Positions 1 to 6,037 of a DNA stretch of 10,851 nt are shown piece by piece. The translations under genes and the position numbers were made by a program. How positions within the stretch are numbered: the stretch's first letter is position 1; each line of letters opens with the position of its first letter. The notes below the pieces were generated by a model that searched no databases, was not told where the DNA came from, and saw nothing but the letters and a program-made list of their open reading frames with translations. Location of the stretch: the NCBI GenBank assembly GCA_016206755.1, contig JACQQZ010000118.1:1-10851 (forward strand), written 5' to 3'. This stretch comes from Candidatus Omnitrophota bacterium (GTDB lineage: Bacteria > Omnitrophota > Gorgyraeia > 1-14-0-20-64-10 > JACQQZ01).

Positions 1-39
1 ATACCGCTCCCTCGACCGCACCCTTTACGGAGGATAGAT

Positions 40-561
40 ATGAATCAATCTGTACTTCTCAATAGGATAGAACATCTCATATTCTTGGTCCGCGGACACA
101 AAATCATGCTGGACGATGACTTGGCAATGCTCTATGGCGTAACGACAAAACGCTTAAACGAGCAAGTCCGAAGAAACAGGAAGCGTTTTCCTTCTGATTT
201 TATGTTCCAACTGACCCTAAAAGAGACGATTTCTTTGAGGTCGCAATTTGCGACCTCAAAAGCTGGACGCGGCGGCCGAAGATACAGGCCTTATGCTTTT
301 ACAGAACAAGGCGTGGCCATGCTCTCCAGTGTGCTCAACAGCGAAAAAGCCATCCAAGTCAACATCGTCATCATGCGAATATTCACGAGGCTCCGCCGAG
401 CCCTGGTTCATTCCAAGAATCTTCAGGAAAGATTGAAGGAACTTGGAAACGCTGTGGGTGATCATGATGTAAAAATCAGAATTATTTTTGATGCCATTCG
501 GCAGTTGATGGCGCCGACATCTCCCTCTCGTCGACGCATTGGATTTCACCGAGAGGGATAA
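40..561 (+). CDS. ORF6N-domain protein (KilA-N/ORF6N family, putative DNA-binding)
   Basis: A 173-residue protein with the ORF6N domain over roughly residues 8-95. Recognisable conserved stretches are an N-terminal 'RGHKIMLDDDLAMLYGV', then 'RNRKRFPSDFMFQLT', 'LRSQFATSK', and 'RYRPYAFTEQGVAML'. ORF6N is a small domain common in phage and bacterial accessory genes and is thought to bind DNA; the exact role of stand-alone bacterial copies is not known. The C-terminal half is predicted helical and charged, and it ends in an 'RRRIGFHREG' tail like that of full-length relatives, so the gene appears complete. The ATG at 40 is supported by GGAGG at 29-33, six bases upstream. The gene is visibly more AT-rich than its neighbours and stands alone on the plus strand, which hints at transfer. 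Its stop codon abuts an inverted-repeat element. Family assignment is firm; function is open. Confidence 0.88.
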   Translation: MNQSVLLNRIEHLIFLVRGHKIMLDDDLAMLYGVTTKRLNEQVRRNRKRFPSDFMFQLTLKETISLRSQFATSKAGRGGRRYRPYAFTEQGVAMLSSVLNSEKAIQVNIVIMRIFTRLRRALVHSKNLQERLKELGNAVGDHDVKIRIIFDAIRQLMAPTSPSRRRIGFHREG

Positions 562-655
562 GAGCGCCTTTTAAGAACCTCCCGTGGCCGCGCGGGGTGG
601 ACCTGGCGAGCGGCGCTCGCCACGCGGTTCACGCGGGGTTCTTAAAAGGCGCTCT
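561..655. repeat. 95-bp inverted-repeat element with 19-bp perfect arms
   Basis: The arms at 561-579 (AGAGCGCCTTTTAAGAACC) and 637-655 are exact reverse complements. Pairing continues imperfectly inwards, and the centre holds its own perfect 8-bp hairpin (604-611 with 615-622, TGGCGAGC/GCTCGCCA). The left arm begins at the last base of the ORF6N stop codon. It could be a MITE-like or REP-like element, or an RNA structure at the 3' end of the ORF6N transcript. No T-run follows it, so it is not a classic terminator. No transposase is present and no target-site duplication is obvious. Confidence 0.8.
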
Positions 656-658
656 AAA

Positions 659-696
659 TATTTTGGCCGGAAGAGTTTCCTCCTCCGGCCAAAATA
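659..696 (-). terminator. Stem-loop between convergent genes, candidate terminator
   Basis: A perfect 13-bp stem (659-671 with 684-696, core TTTTGGCCGGA/TCCGGCCAAAA) encloses a 12-base loop. It lies downstream of the YtxH-like gene on the minus strand and of the ORF6N gene on the plus strand. The U-tract is weak: on the minus strand the stem is followed by TTTAG only, and on the plus strand by GGGAC. It is therefore a plausible terminator for the minus operon and perhaps for both directions, but not a textbook one. Confidence 0.5.
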
Positions 697-726
697 GGGA
701 CCGACTGATCGTTTTCTTATTTTTAA

Positions 727-1044
727 TTAATGCGCTGCGCGGTGATGCGCAGGATGCTTCCCGTTTCCTGATGTAACGCGTTCAACCAGCCACTCGCGCG
801 TATGGCCCAAGCGTTGGGCGGCTGCATCCCGCAACACTCCGGCTTTCTTCGCCAATTGCTTACGAGCGAGCGCAACTTTACGCGCCGCGTCATTGCGGAC
901 GGCGCGCATCTTTAAGCCGATTCTCCGGCGCATGACTTTGCCGGAAGCCGGCGCGGACAACAGCGTGATGATGCTTCCCGCCGCAGCCCCCAATGCGAAT
1001 GCCCCTGCAGCTTTTGCCATTCCTTTTCGACGAATCTGTTTCAT
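727..1044 (-). CDS. YtxH-like small membrane-associated protein
   Basis: A 105-residue protein with one hydrophobic, Gly/Ala-rich segment at about residues 10-31, followed by 'LLSAPASGK' (28-36), the hallmark of YtxH/GvpP-like proteins (usual form 'LLFAPKSGK'). A long basic, alanine-rich helical tail follows and ends in a His-rich stretch. YtxH proteins are poorly understood; in Bacillus the ytxGH pair belongs to a general-stress operon. The ATG at 1044 is chosen because AAGGAGGG sits about nine bases upstream and the family motif starts just after it. The same frame stays open further upstream (to 1449), but that part overlaps the neighbouring gene and the riboswitch and does not look like protein. 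It lies 14 bases downstream of the DUF948-like gene, and its Shine-Dalgarno overlaps that gene's stop codon, so the two form an operon. Confidence 0.8.
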   Translation of the reverse strand: MKQIRRKGMAKAAGAFALGAAAGSIITLLSAPASGKVMRRRIGLKMRAVRNDAARKVALARKQLAKKAGVLRDAAAQRLGHTREWLVERVTSGNGKHPAHHRAAH

Positions 1045-1058
1045 TGCCCCTGCCCTCC

Positions 1059-1403
1059 TTAGGATTCCGTCATTCTGTGTGATCGATGGTGCATCTTCGA
1101 TTTCTGACCATGGTGAAAACCGAATCGTTCCATGAAGAACGTCCGGGTATTGCGCGCAAAAGAGTTGAGATGTCCGTAGAAACGGGCGGCCGCCTGCTGG
1201 GTTTGATCGATCAAGGCATCGATTTCGCAGGCAACCTGGTTGCTCCGATGGAGAAGCTTTTCTGCTTGGGGGATGAGGGCTTCGACGCGCTGAAGCGTTC
1301 GGGTGAAAGAGATGATCAGGAAAAAAAGAGTGGCTGTCGTGAGCACCATGCAGATGCTCAAAACAGCCAGACAAAACAAAAGGACCTGCCACTCTGAAGC
1401 CAT
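1059..1403 (-). CDS. Small DUF948/YtxG-like membrane protein
   Basis: A 114-residue protein with one strong transmembrane helix at about residues 7-32 ('VLLFCLAVLSICMVLTTATLFFLIISF'-like region), then an amphipathic, coiled-coil-like stretch ('LQRVEALIPQAEKLL', 'EIDALIDQTQQAAARF') and a basic His-rich C-terminus. This architecture (N-terminal anchor, cytoplasmic helix) and the YtxH-like partner downstream match DUF948/YtxG pairs, though the family call rests on architecture and context more than on a signature motif. The frame is open up to a GTG at 1433, but that start falls inside the riboswitch P3/3' core, so the ATG at 1403 is preferred; the weak AAGAGTGG just upstream may be its ribosome site. 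Expression is probably controlled by the adjoining c-di-GMP-type aptamer. Role unknown; envelope or stress function is inference. Confidence 0.7.
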   Translation of the reverse strand: MASEWQVLLFCLAVLSICMVLTTATLFFLIISFTRTLQRVEALIPQAEKLLHRSNQVACEIDALIDQTQQAAARFYGHLNSFARNTRTFFMERFGFHHGQKSKMHHRSHRMTES

Positions 1404-1409
1404 TTCCAC

Positions 1410-1520
1410 TCTTTCGGTAACCCGGCTGCCCACCCCTGGCGTCAGACACCTGGCCCGGTGTCAGGACCGGTGGGCCCGCGGCTTTGCGTCTCCCCCTTAC
1501 GGAGGATTTGCCTTTATCGA
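1410..1520 (-). ncRNA. Cyclic-di-GMP-I (GEMM-I) riboswitch, candidate
   Basis: Read on the minus strand, the leader contains the GEMM-I core in order. GGCAAA (1512-1507) is followed by a 6-bp hairpin TCCTCC/GGGGGA (1506-1501 with 1496-1491) closed by a GTAA, that is GNRA, tetraloop (1500-1497). Then come GACGCAAAGCC (1490-1480), GGGCC, and finally GGCAGCCGGGTTACCG (1430-1415). GGC at 1512-1510 can pair with GCC at 1482-1480 (P1b). The second arm is closed by GCCCACC (1475-1469) with GGTGGGC (1434-1428) and is extended by an inner hairpin with GACACC/GGTGTC (1462-1457 with 1450-1445). This matches the known class, including the GNRA loop that docks in the other arm. About eleven bases separate the core's end from the ATG at 1403, leaving no room for a terminator, so control of translation is the likely mode. 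Whether the ligand is c-di-GMP or the cGAMP variant I cannot decide. Confidence 0.85.
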
Positions 1521-1557
1521 GAATGTCAAATGCTCAACTGCACATAGGTACAAGGCA

Positions 1558-1587
1558 AGTATGCCTGATCATTTGTGCAAACGTCAA
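1558..1587 (-). promoter_or_regulatory. Candidate promoter of the riboswitch-led operon
   Basis: On the minus strand TTGACG (1587-1582) and CATACT (1563-1558) are separated by 18 bases, giving a start roughly 40 bases ahead of the aptamer. A closer TTGACA (1529-1524) is only 11 bases from the aptamer's GGC, too near to serve as its -35. The match is reasonable but not strong. Confidence 0.4.
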
Positions 1588-1617
1588 GGGGTGCAAAAAA
1601 TTTATTCGCATCCCAGA

Positions 1618-1626
1618 TGATACAAT
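1618..1626 (+). promoter_or_regulatory. Extended -10 of the M48 protease gene, leaderless layout
   Basis: TGATACAAT forms an extended -10 (TG-N-TACAAT). TACAAT ends six bases before the ATG at 1633, no Shine-Dalgarno is present, and no good -35 lies 16-18 bases upstream, as expected when an extended -10 compensates. Transcription would start at or next to the A of the ATG. Confidence 0.6.
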
Positions 1627-1632
1627 GGTTTC

Positions 1633-2427
1633 ATGAGAAGAGGCCTTGACCTCGTTTTTATCCTGTTGTTTTCAGGAATTGCGGGGTGCTCGAATAGCTA
1701 CAATGCCGGAACCTCGCAAGACGAGATCATTCTGATCAGCACCGACCGTGAAGTCCGCATGGGCGCTTCGATCGCCAAGCAAATTGAGGAGTCTTCCGAG
1801 CTGAAGCTGTCCCATGACCCCGCCCTTCTGGAGCGTGTTGACACGATCGGCCGGCGCTTGGCAGCCGTTTGTGACCGCAAAGATCTCACGTACCATTTTC
1901 ACGTCATCGACTGGGATGAGGTCAATGCCTTTGCGGTCCCGGGGGGATTTATCTACGTTTCAACAAAATTGATCGAGCTTGCCAAGGATGACGAGGAGTT
2001 GGCCAGCGTCATCGGGCATGAAATCGGGCACGTGGTGGCCAAGCACAGCGTCAAAAAAATTCAAGCGGCCATGGGAGCCACGATTTTTCAAGTGGCCGTC
2101 GTCGCCACGGGGGCCAGACGCAATCCCAAAGAAACCCAGGCGGCCTTCATCGCCATCGACCAGCTTTTTCTGGCATACTCCAGGCAAGACGAGCTTCAAG
2201 CCGACAACCTCTCCGTACGCTACATGAAACGGGCCGGCTTTGATCCGGAGGGCGCCATCCGTTTTATGGAGCGGATGCAGGAACATCAGCGAAAAGAACC
2301 GATTCGCCCCTACAGCTACTCGCGGACACACCCTTATTTCGACGACCGGATCCGGGTGGTCAAGCAAGCCGTTCGAGGCCAAGTCGATTTCGAAGACTAC
2401 ATCAATGCCGGTCCGGAGCACGATTGA
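1633..2427 (+). CDS. M48-family zinc metalloprotease, lipoprotein
   Basis: A 264-residue protein. The N-terminus is a lipoprotein signal: basic 'MRRG', a hydrophobic core, and the lipobox S-G-I-A-G-C with Cys19 as the lipidated residue. The M48 catalytic domain follows, with zinc motif HEIGH at residues 129-133 and the third ligand Glu187 in 'RQDELQAD'. Other family marks are 'NAFAVPGGFIYVSTKLI' before the motif and 'THPYFDDRI' near the end. Length and layout match short envelope M48 proteases such as LoiP/YcaL; the TPR region of BepA is absent. Such enzymes degrade or mature misfolded outer-membrane or periplasmic proteins, so an envelope quality-control role is likely. The start at 1633 is fixed by the signal peptide, despite lacking a Shine-Dalgarno; the -10 placement suggests a leaderless mRNA. 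It overlaps the next gene by one base (TGATG). Confidence 0.9.
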   Translation: MRRGLDLVFILLFSGIAGCSNSYNAGTSQDEIILISTDREVRMGASIAKQIEESSELKLSHDPALLERVDTIGRRLAAVCDRKDLTYHFHVIDWDEVNAFAVPGGFIYVSTKLIELAKDDEELASVIGHEIGHVVAKHSVKKIQAAMGATIFQVAVVATGARRNPKETQAAFIAIDQLFLAYSRQDELQADNLSVRYMKRAGFDPEGAIRFMERMQEHQRKEPIRPYSYSRTHPYFDDRIRVVKQAVRGQVDFEDYINAGPEHD

Positions 2428-3392
2428 TGGATAGGCCCAAGCGTTCCGGAAGCGCCCTGACTTTTTTGCTGCGCGCCGGGGTGACCGTTGCCGCTTTCGT
2501 GTGGCTGTTGCGGTGGGTTGATCTGCGTCAGATTTGGCAAGCCATTCGCCGAACTGAGCCCGGAGGATTGGCGGCGGCCTGTATTCTGTACCTGATCTCT
2601 TTTGTCGCTTGCTGCATCCGCTGGAAAATCCTCCTCAAGCCGATTCAGACGCTTCCATTTCGAAATCTGTTTCGATGGTTTCTCATCGGCGCATTTTTTA
2701 ACACGCTGCTTCCGACCACCATCGGCGGAGATTTGATCCGCATCCACGAAGCGGGCAAGGCCATCGGCAACTGGCCGCGGGCTGCGGCCACGGTGCTGCT
2801 CGACAGAATGTGCGGCTTCACTGCGATGTTCGCCATCGGTGCGGCGGCCACCCTGATCATCTTGCAAAAAATTCAGCACCCTTTGATTGCCCAGGGGGTG
2901 CTGGCCATGCTGATCATTTTCTCCGTGGCCGCGACCGGTTTTGCCAGCCAGCGATGGTTCAACGCACTGACGGCTCCCCTGAAGTGGTTTCGGTTAAAAG
3001 CCCTTCGTACCGCAGCTCAAGAGACCCGCGACCTGATGGTCTCTTATGGAAAGCACCCTCAGGCAATCCTCCTTGCGCTGGGGATCTCGTTTTTAGTCCA
3101 GGCATTGAACATGTGGCTGTTCTGGACGGTTGCCCAAGCCATGCATTTAAACATTCCGTTCTGGTCCGTCCTTGTCTTTGTGCCGATTCTCATGACGATT
3201 GCCATGCTGCCGATTTCGCTCAATGGATTGGGCGTTCGGGAGGGGGCTGCAGTCGTTTTATTTGGATCGGTCGGCCTGCCGGCGGCTCAAGCGGTGAGTC
3301 TTTCGCTGGTTTGTACTTTGATTCCGGCGCTTTCCGGACTGTGGGGGGCGTGGGCGTGGATCACTTACCGATGCAAAACTGAGAAAAAATAG
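2427..3392 (+). CDS. Lysylphosphatidylglycerol synthase TM-region / AglD-YbhN family membrane protein
   Basis: A 321-residue polytopic membrane protein with about eight hydrophobic segments. It carries the family's conserved stretches: 'NTLLPTTIGGDLIRIHEAG' (third hydrophobic region) and 'LPISLNGLGVREGAAVVLF' near the C-terminus. This domain (PF03706) is the membrane part of MprF, where it acts as a lipid flippase; single-domain relatives are found near polysaccharide or lipid genes and are thought to move lipids or lipid-linked sugars. The MprF synthase domain is absent, so no aminoacyl transfer is expected. A TTG at 2424 is also in frame, but the ATG at 2427 is preferred: it has GGAG eight bases upstream and forms a TGATG stop-start junction with the M48 gene, indicating an operon. 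Its 3' end overlaps mnmE on the other strand by 32 bases. Substrate unknown. Confidence 0.87.
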   Translation: MDRPKRSGSALTFLLRAGVTVAAFVWLLRWVDLRQIWQAIRRTEPGGLAAACILYLISFVACCIRWKILLKPIQTLPFRNLFRWFLIGAFFNTLLPTTIGGDLIRIHEAGKAIGNWPRAAATVLLDRMCGFTAMFAIGAAATLIILQKIQHPLIAQGVLAMLIIFSVAATGFASQRWFNALTAPLKWFRLKALRTAAQETRDLMVSYGKHPQAILLALGISFLVQALNMWLFWTVAQAMHLNIPFWSVLVFVPILMTIAMLPISLNGLGVREGAAVVLFGSVGLPAAQAVSLSLVCTLIPALSGLWGAWAWITYRCKTEKK

Positions 3393-4740
3393 TTTCCAGC
3401 AATTCGTCGTCGGCCGTTTGACCCGTCACAAGCCCCAGATGATCCAGCGCTTCCTTGACATCCATCGCAATCAATTCCGGGGAAGCCTCCTGCTGCGCAG
3501 CTTGGCCGGCCCGCACCACCGCCTCATGCGCAACCGTCAGCGCGTTCAGGTGTCTTGCCAGGGTCACCTGAGGCAAATCGGACTCCGGCTGTTGATCCGC
3601 CTGGAAGAAACGGATGATTTCCTGCTGGAGTTTTTCAATGCCCAGCCCGCGGCTTGCCGAAACAGGCGCGACGCGAGCTTGCGGGAAAAATGCCTGCGCG
3701 TCCCTGAAAGCAACGCGCTGGGGCAAGTCTGATTTGTTGAGAACAATCAGGACCGGTTTTCCGCCAAGGAGCTGCGCAACTTTTCCGTCCTCTGCCGTCA
3801 ACGCCTCGGAACCGTCCATGACCCACAACGCCATATCGCAGGCCGCAATCGCTTCTTGGGTACGGCGCACACCCAGGGCCTCCACCCAGCCGCCGGATTC
3901 CATCCATCCGGCGGTGTCCACCAGCCGAACAGGAATCCCCGCCATGACCACCACTTCTTCGACGGTATCGCGGGTCGTCCCGGGGATCGGAGTCACGATC
4001 GCCCGGTCGCGCTTGAGAATGGCATTGAGAAGGCTCGATTTTCCGACGTTGGGCCGCCCGCAAATGACGGCGGCGTATCCTTCCCACATCATTCGTCCTT
4101 GCTTGCCGGAGCGAATCAGCTCTTCAAGCTGTTGCTGGATATTCCGCATCTCTTGAGCCATGGACGCAGTGGATTGGATGTCATGATTTTCACCCGGAAA
4201 ATCCACGCTGACTTCCAATGGGGCTTGGAGCCCCAGGAGTTTTTGCCGCAAATTTTCCAGCGTCGCGGAGAGCCCCCCCTTGAGCTGCTTCAAACCGCTG
4301 GCCTGCGCGGCATCGTGCGTGGAGCGAACCAATTGCAAAACGGCTTCGGCTTGAGTCAGATCGATCCGGCCGTTGAGAAAAGCGCGCTTGGTGAATTCTC
4401 CGGGAGCCGCCAGCCGGGCCCCGGAGGCGACGATCAGCTCCAGAATTCTACGAACACCGACACGCCCGCCGTGCCCGCTGATCTCCACAACATCCTCGCG
4501 CGTGTAGGTGCGCGGGGCGCGCATGACCGTCACAAGGACCTCGTCGACTTCCGACCGATCGGCAGGATGGGCAATCCAGCCGTAATGAACGGTATGCGTT
4601 GGGGCTTTTTCCAACGGTTTGCCGCCGGCCGGCCGAAAAATTTTGGCGACAATCGAAACGGCTTGAGCGCCGCTGACGCGCACCACGCCGATGCTCGACT
4701 CGCCCAACGCCGTTGCGATGGCCGCAATCGTATCATCCAT
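3361..4740 (-). CDS. mnmE: tRNA modification GTPase MnmE
   Basis: A 459-residue protein of normal family length. With MnmG it modifies the wobble uridine of certain tRNAs (cmnm5U/nm5U), using a methylene-tetrahydrofolate carbon. The N-terminal folate-binding domain opens with 'MDDTIAAIATALGESSIGVVRVSG', with 'GEFTKRAFLNGRIDL' at 114-128. The inserted G domain shows GRPNVGKS (228-235), TTRDT (255-259), DTAG (275-278) followed by Glu281 at the position of the catalytic Glu282 of E. coli, and NKSD (335-338). The C-terminus ends in the conserved CIGK (456-459) with the reactive cysteine. Upstream in-frame codons to 4863 are excluded because the family starts at 'MDDTIAA' and the ATG at 4740 gives an 8-base ATGGATGA overlap with folC. 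It is the last gene of the folate operon; mnmG is not in the window. Confidence 0.97.
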   Translation of the reverse strand: MDDTIAAIATALGESSIGVVRVSGAQAVSIVAKIFRPAGGKPLEKAPTHTVHYGWIAHPADRSEVDEVLVTVMRAPRTYTREDVVEISGHGGRVGVRRILELIVASGARLAAPGEFTKRAFLNGRIDLTQAEAVLQLVRSTHDAAQASGLKQLKGGLSATLENLRQKLLGLQAPLEVSVDFPGENHDIQSTASMAQEMRNIQQQLEELIRSGKQGRMMWEGYAAVICGRPNVGKSSLLNAILKRDRAIVTPIPGTTRDTVEEVVVMAGIPVRLVDTAGWMESGGWVEALGVRRTQEAIAACDMALWVMDGSEALTAEDGKVAQLLGGKPVLIVLNKSDLPQRVAFRDAQAFFPQARVAPVSASRGLGIEKLQQEIIRFFQADQQPESDLPQVTLARHLNALTVAHEAVVRAGQAAQQEASPELIAMDVKEALDHLGLVTGQTADDELLETIFSQFCIGK

Positions 4741-6037
4741 GGCAAACCGCGCCTTCGCGCAAACAGAAACCGACCAAATACAAAGAACCGGTGATCGCGA
4801 CGCAATCTTCCGGACCGGCCGATTGTTTTGCCCGTTCGACGGCGCGGGCCGGATCCGGTTCAATTTCTACGCCGGGGAACCACTGCTTTAAGCTCTCGCC
4901 CAATTCCGCCGCGTCCAAAGCGCGCGGCGTAGGCGCCCGGGTCGCAATCACGCGCTCGGAAACCGTTCGGAGGGCTTGGGCAAACCCGCCGACGTCTTTA
5001 TCCGCCGCAATGCCGACGACGCAATGGATGCGCGCGCGAGGAAAAACGGACCGAAGCGTTTGAGCCAGCGCGCGCGCGGAGGCGGCGTTGTGGGCGCCAT
5101 CCAGCACCATCCAAGGGTTGCGTCCGGCAATCTGAAAACGCCCGGGCCATACCACGGACCTGGCTCCTTCCCGAATGGCTCTCGGGCCTTTGGCTGCGTG
5201 TGAAATAGAAAATCGTTCCAGAATGGCAAGGGCAGTCGCCAAATTCACGGCTTGATGCTCGCCCAAAAGCGGCAGGAATACTTCCATGTCTTTTTTGGAA
5301 ATTTTGAATTGGATTTTTTGTCCGTCGGGAGATTGAGAAAGGATCTTCCATTGAACCTGATCTTCGACAAATCGCAAGGGGCTGGAGCGTTCTTTTGCAA
5401 CCCGCTCAATTTGATCCCGGACTTCCCTCGGCTGAGGCGCAACAACCACCGGCGTGTTTTGTTTGATGATGCCGGCCTTCTCTTGGGCGATTTGAGAGAG
5501 CGTGCTCCCCAAAACTTGCATGTGATCAAAACTCACGGGAGTGATCGCGGAAATTTCGGGGCTTAAAACGTTGGTCGCATCCAAACGGCCCCCCAAACCA
5601 ACCTCGACGACGGCAACGTCAATTCTGTGCCTGGCAAACAACCAAAAAGCTGCCGCCGTGAACATTTCGAAATAAGTGGGGCGCGTCGTCAGGGCCGATT
5701 CGGCGGCGCGCACCACTTCAATGGCCTCGATGAACTCGCTTTCGGAAACCCACTGCCCGTTGATCTGGATTCGTTCGCGCAAATCGATCAGGTGCGGGGA
5801 ACTGTACAGCCCGACACGAAAACCAGCCGCTTTTAGAATACCGGCGGTCAATGCGCAGGTGGAACCCTTCCCTTTTGTTCCGGCCACATGAATGGAACGC
5901 CAAGCCGCCTGAGGCGAGCCGATCCGGGAAAGCAGCTCCTCCATCCGGGAAAGTCCGAGGTCGGCAAGAGAAGGCGCGGTGCGTTCGTAATTCGTGAACC
6001 GTTCCAAATAAAGGAGGGCTTCTCGAAGGTCATCCAT
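4733..6037 (-). CDS. folC: Bifunctional folylpolyglutamate/dihydrofolate synthase FolC
   Basis: A 434-residue Mur-ligase-type enzyme that joins glutamate to dihydropteroate and lengthens the glutamate tail of folates, with ATP. The P-loop 'VAGTKGKGST' lies at residues 51-60, the 'SSPHL' loop at 79-83, and 'EVGLGGRLDATN' at 145-156; 'ITPVSFDHMQVLG', 'EKAGIIK' and 'LDGAHNAAS' follow in the expected order. Length is typical. The ATG at 6037 overlaps the end of purH by eight bases (ATGGATGA), and the same 8-base arrangement links its own end to mnmE; no clear Shine-Dalgarno precedes it, so translation probably depends on coupling to purH. Whether it does both reactions cannot be told from sequence alone, but no separate folA/folP-type gene is close by. 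Confidence 0.95.
   Translation of the reverse strand: MDDLREALLYLERFTNYERTAPSLADLGLSRMEELLSRIGSPQAAWRSIHVAGTKGKGSTCALTAGILKAAGFRVGLYSSPHLIDLRERIQINGQWVSESEFIEAIEVVRAAESALTTRPTYFEMFTAAAFWLFARHRIDVAVVEVGLGGRLDATNVLSPEISAITPVSFDHMQVLGSTLSQIAQEKAGIIKQNTPVVVAPQPREVRDQIERVAKERSSPLRFVEDQVQWKILSQSPDGQKIQFKISKKDMEVFLPLLGEHQAVNLATALAILERFSISHAAKGPRAIREGARSVVWPGRFQIAGRNPWMVLDGAHNAASARALAQTLRSVFPRARIHCVVGIAADKDVGGFAQALRTVSERVIATRAPTPRALDAAELGESLKQWFPGVEIEPDPARAVERAKQSAGPEDCVAITGSLYLVGFCLREGAVCHG

Noticed and set aside
1404..1433. GTG start at 1433 for the DUF948-like gene
   Set aside because: It would begin inside the conserved 3' core of the riboswitch and has no ribosome-binding site; ATG at 1403 fits better.
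1045..1449. Upstream extension of the YtxH-like reading frame to a 240-residue protein
   Set aside because: It covers the whole DUF948-like gene and part of the riboswitch; a strong Shine-Dalgarno and the family motif place the start at 1044.
1441..1465. Palindrome with GACACC/GGTGTC read as a REP-like intergenic repeat
   Set aside because: It lies inside the extended second arm of the GEMM-I riboswitch candidate and is better explained as part of that RNA.
1524..1529. TTGACA as -35 of the riboswitch operon
   Set aside because: Its -10 would fall within the aptamer, which must be transcribed whole; the TTGACG/CATACT pair further upstream is preferred.
3856..4794. 312-codon plus-strand open frame opposite mnmE
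   Set aside because: It is entirely antisense to mnmE and shows no domain; a shadow of a GC-rich coding region.
4741..4863. 41-codon N-terminal extension of mnmE
   Set aside because: It overlaps folC and has no family similarity; 'MDDTIAA' is the usual MnmE N-terminus.
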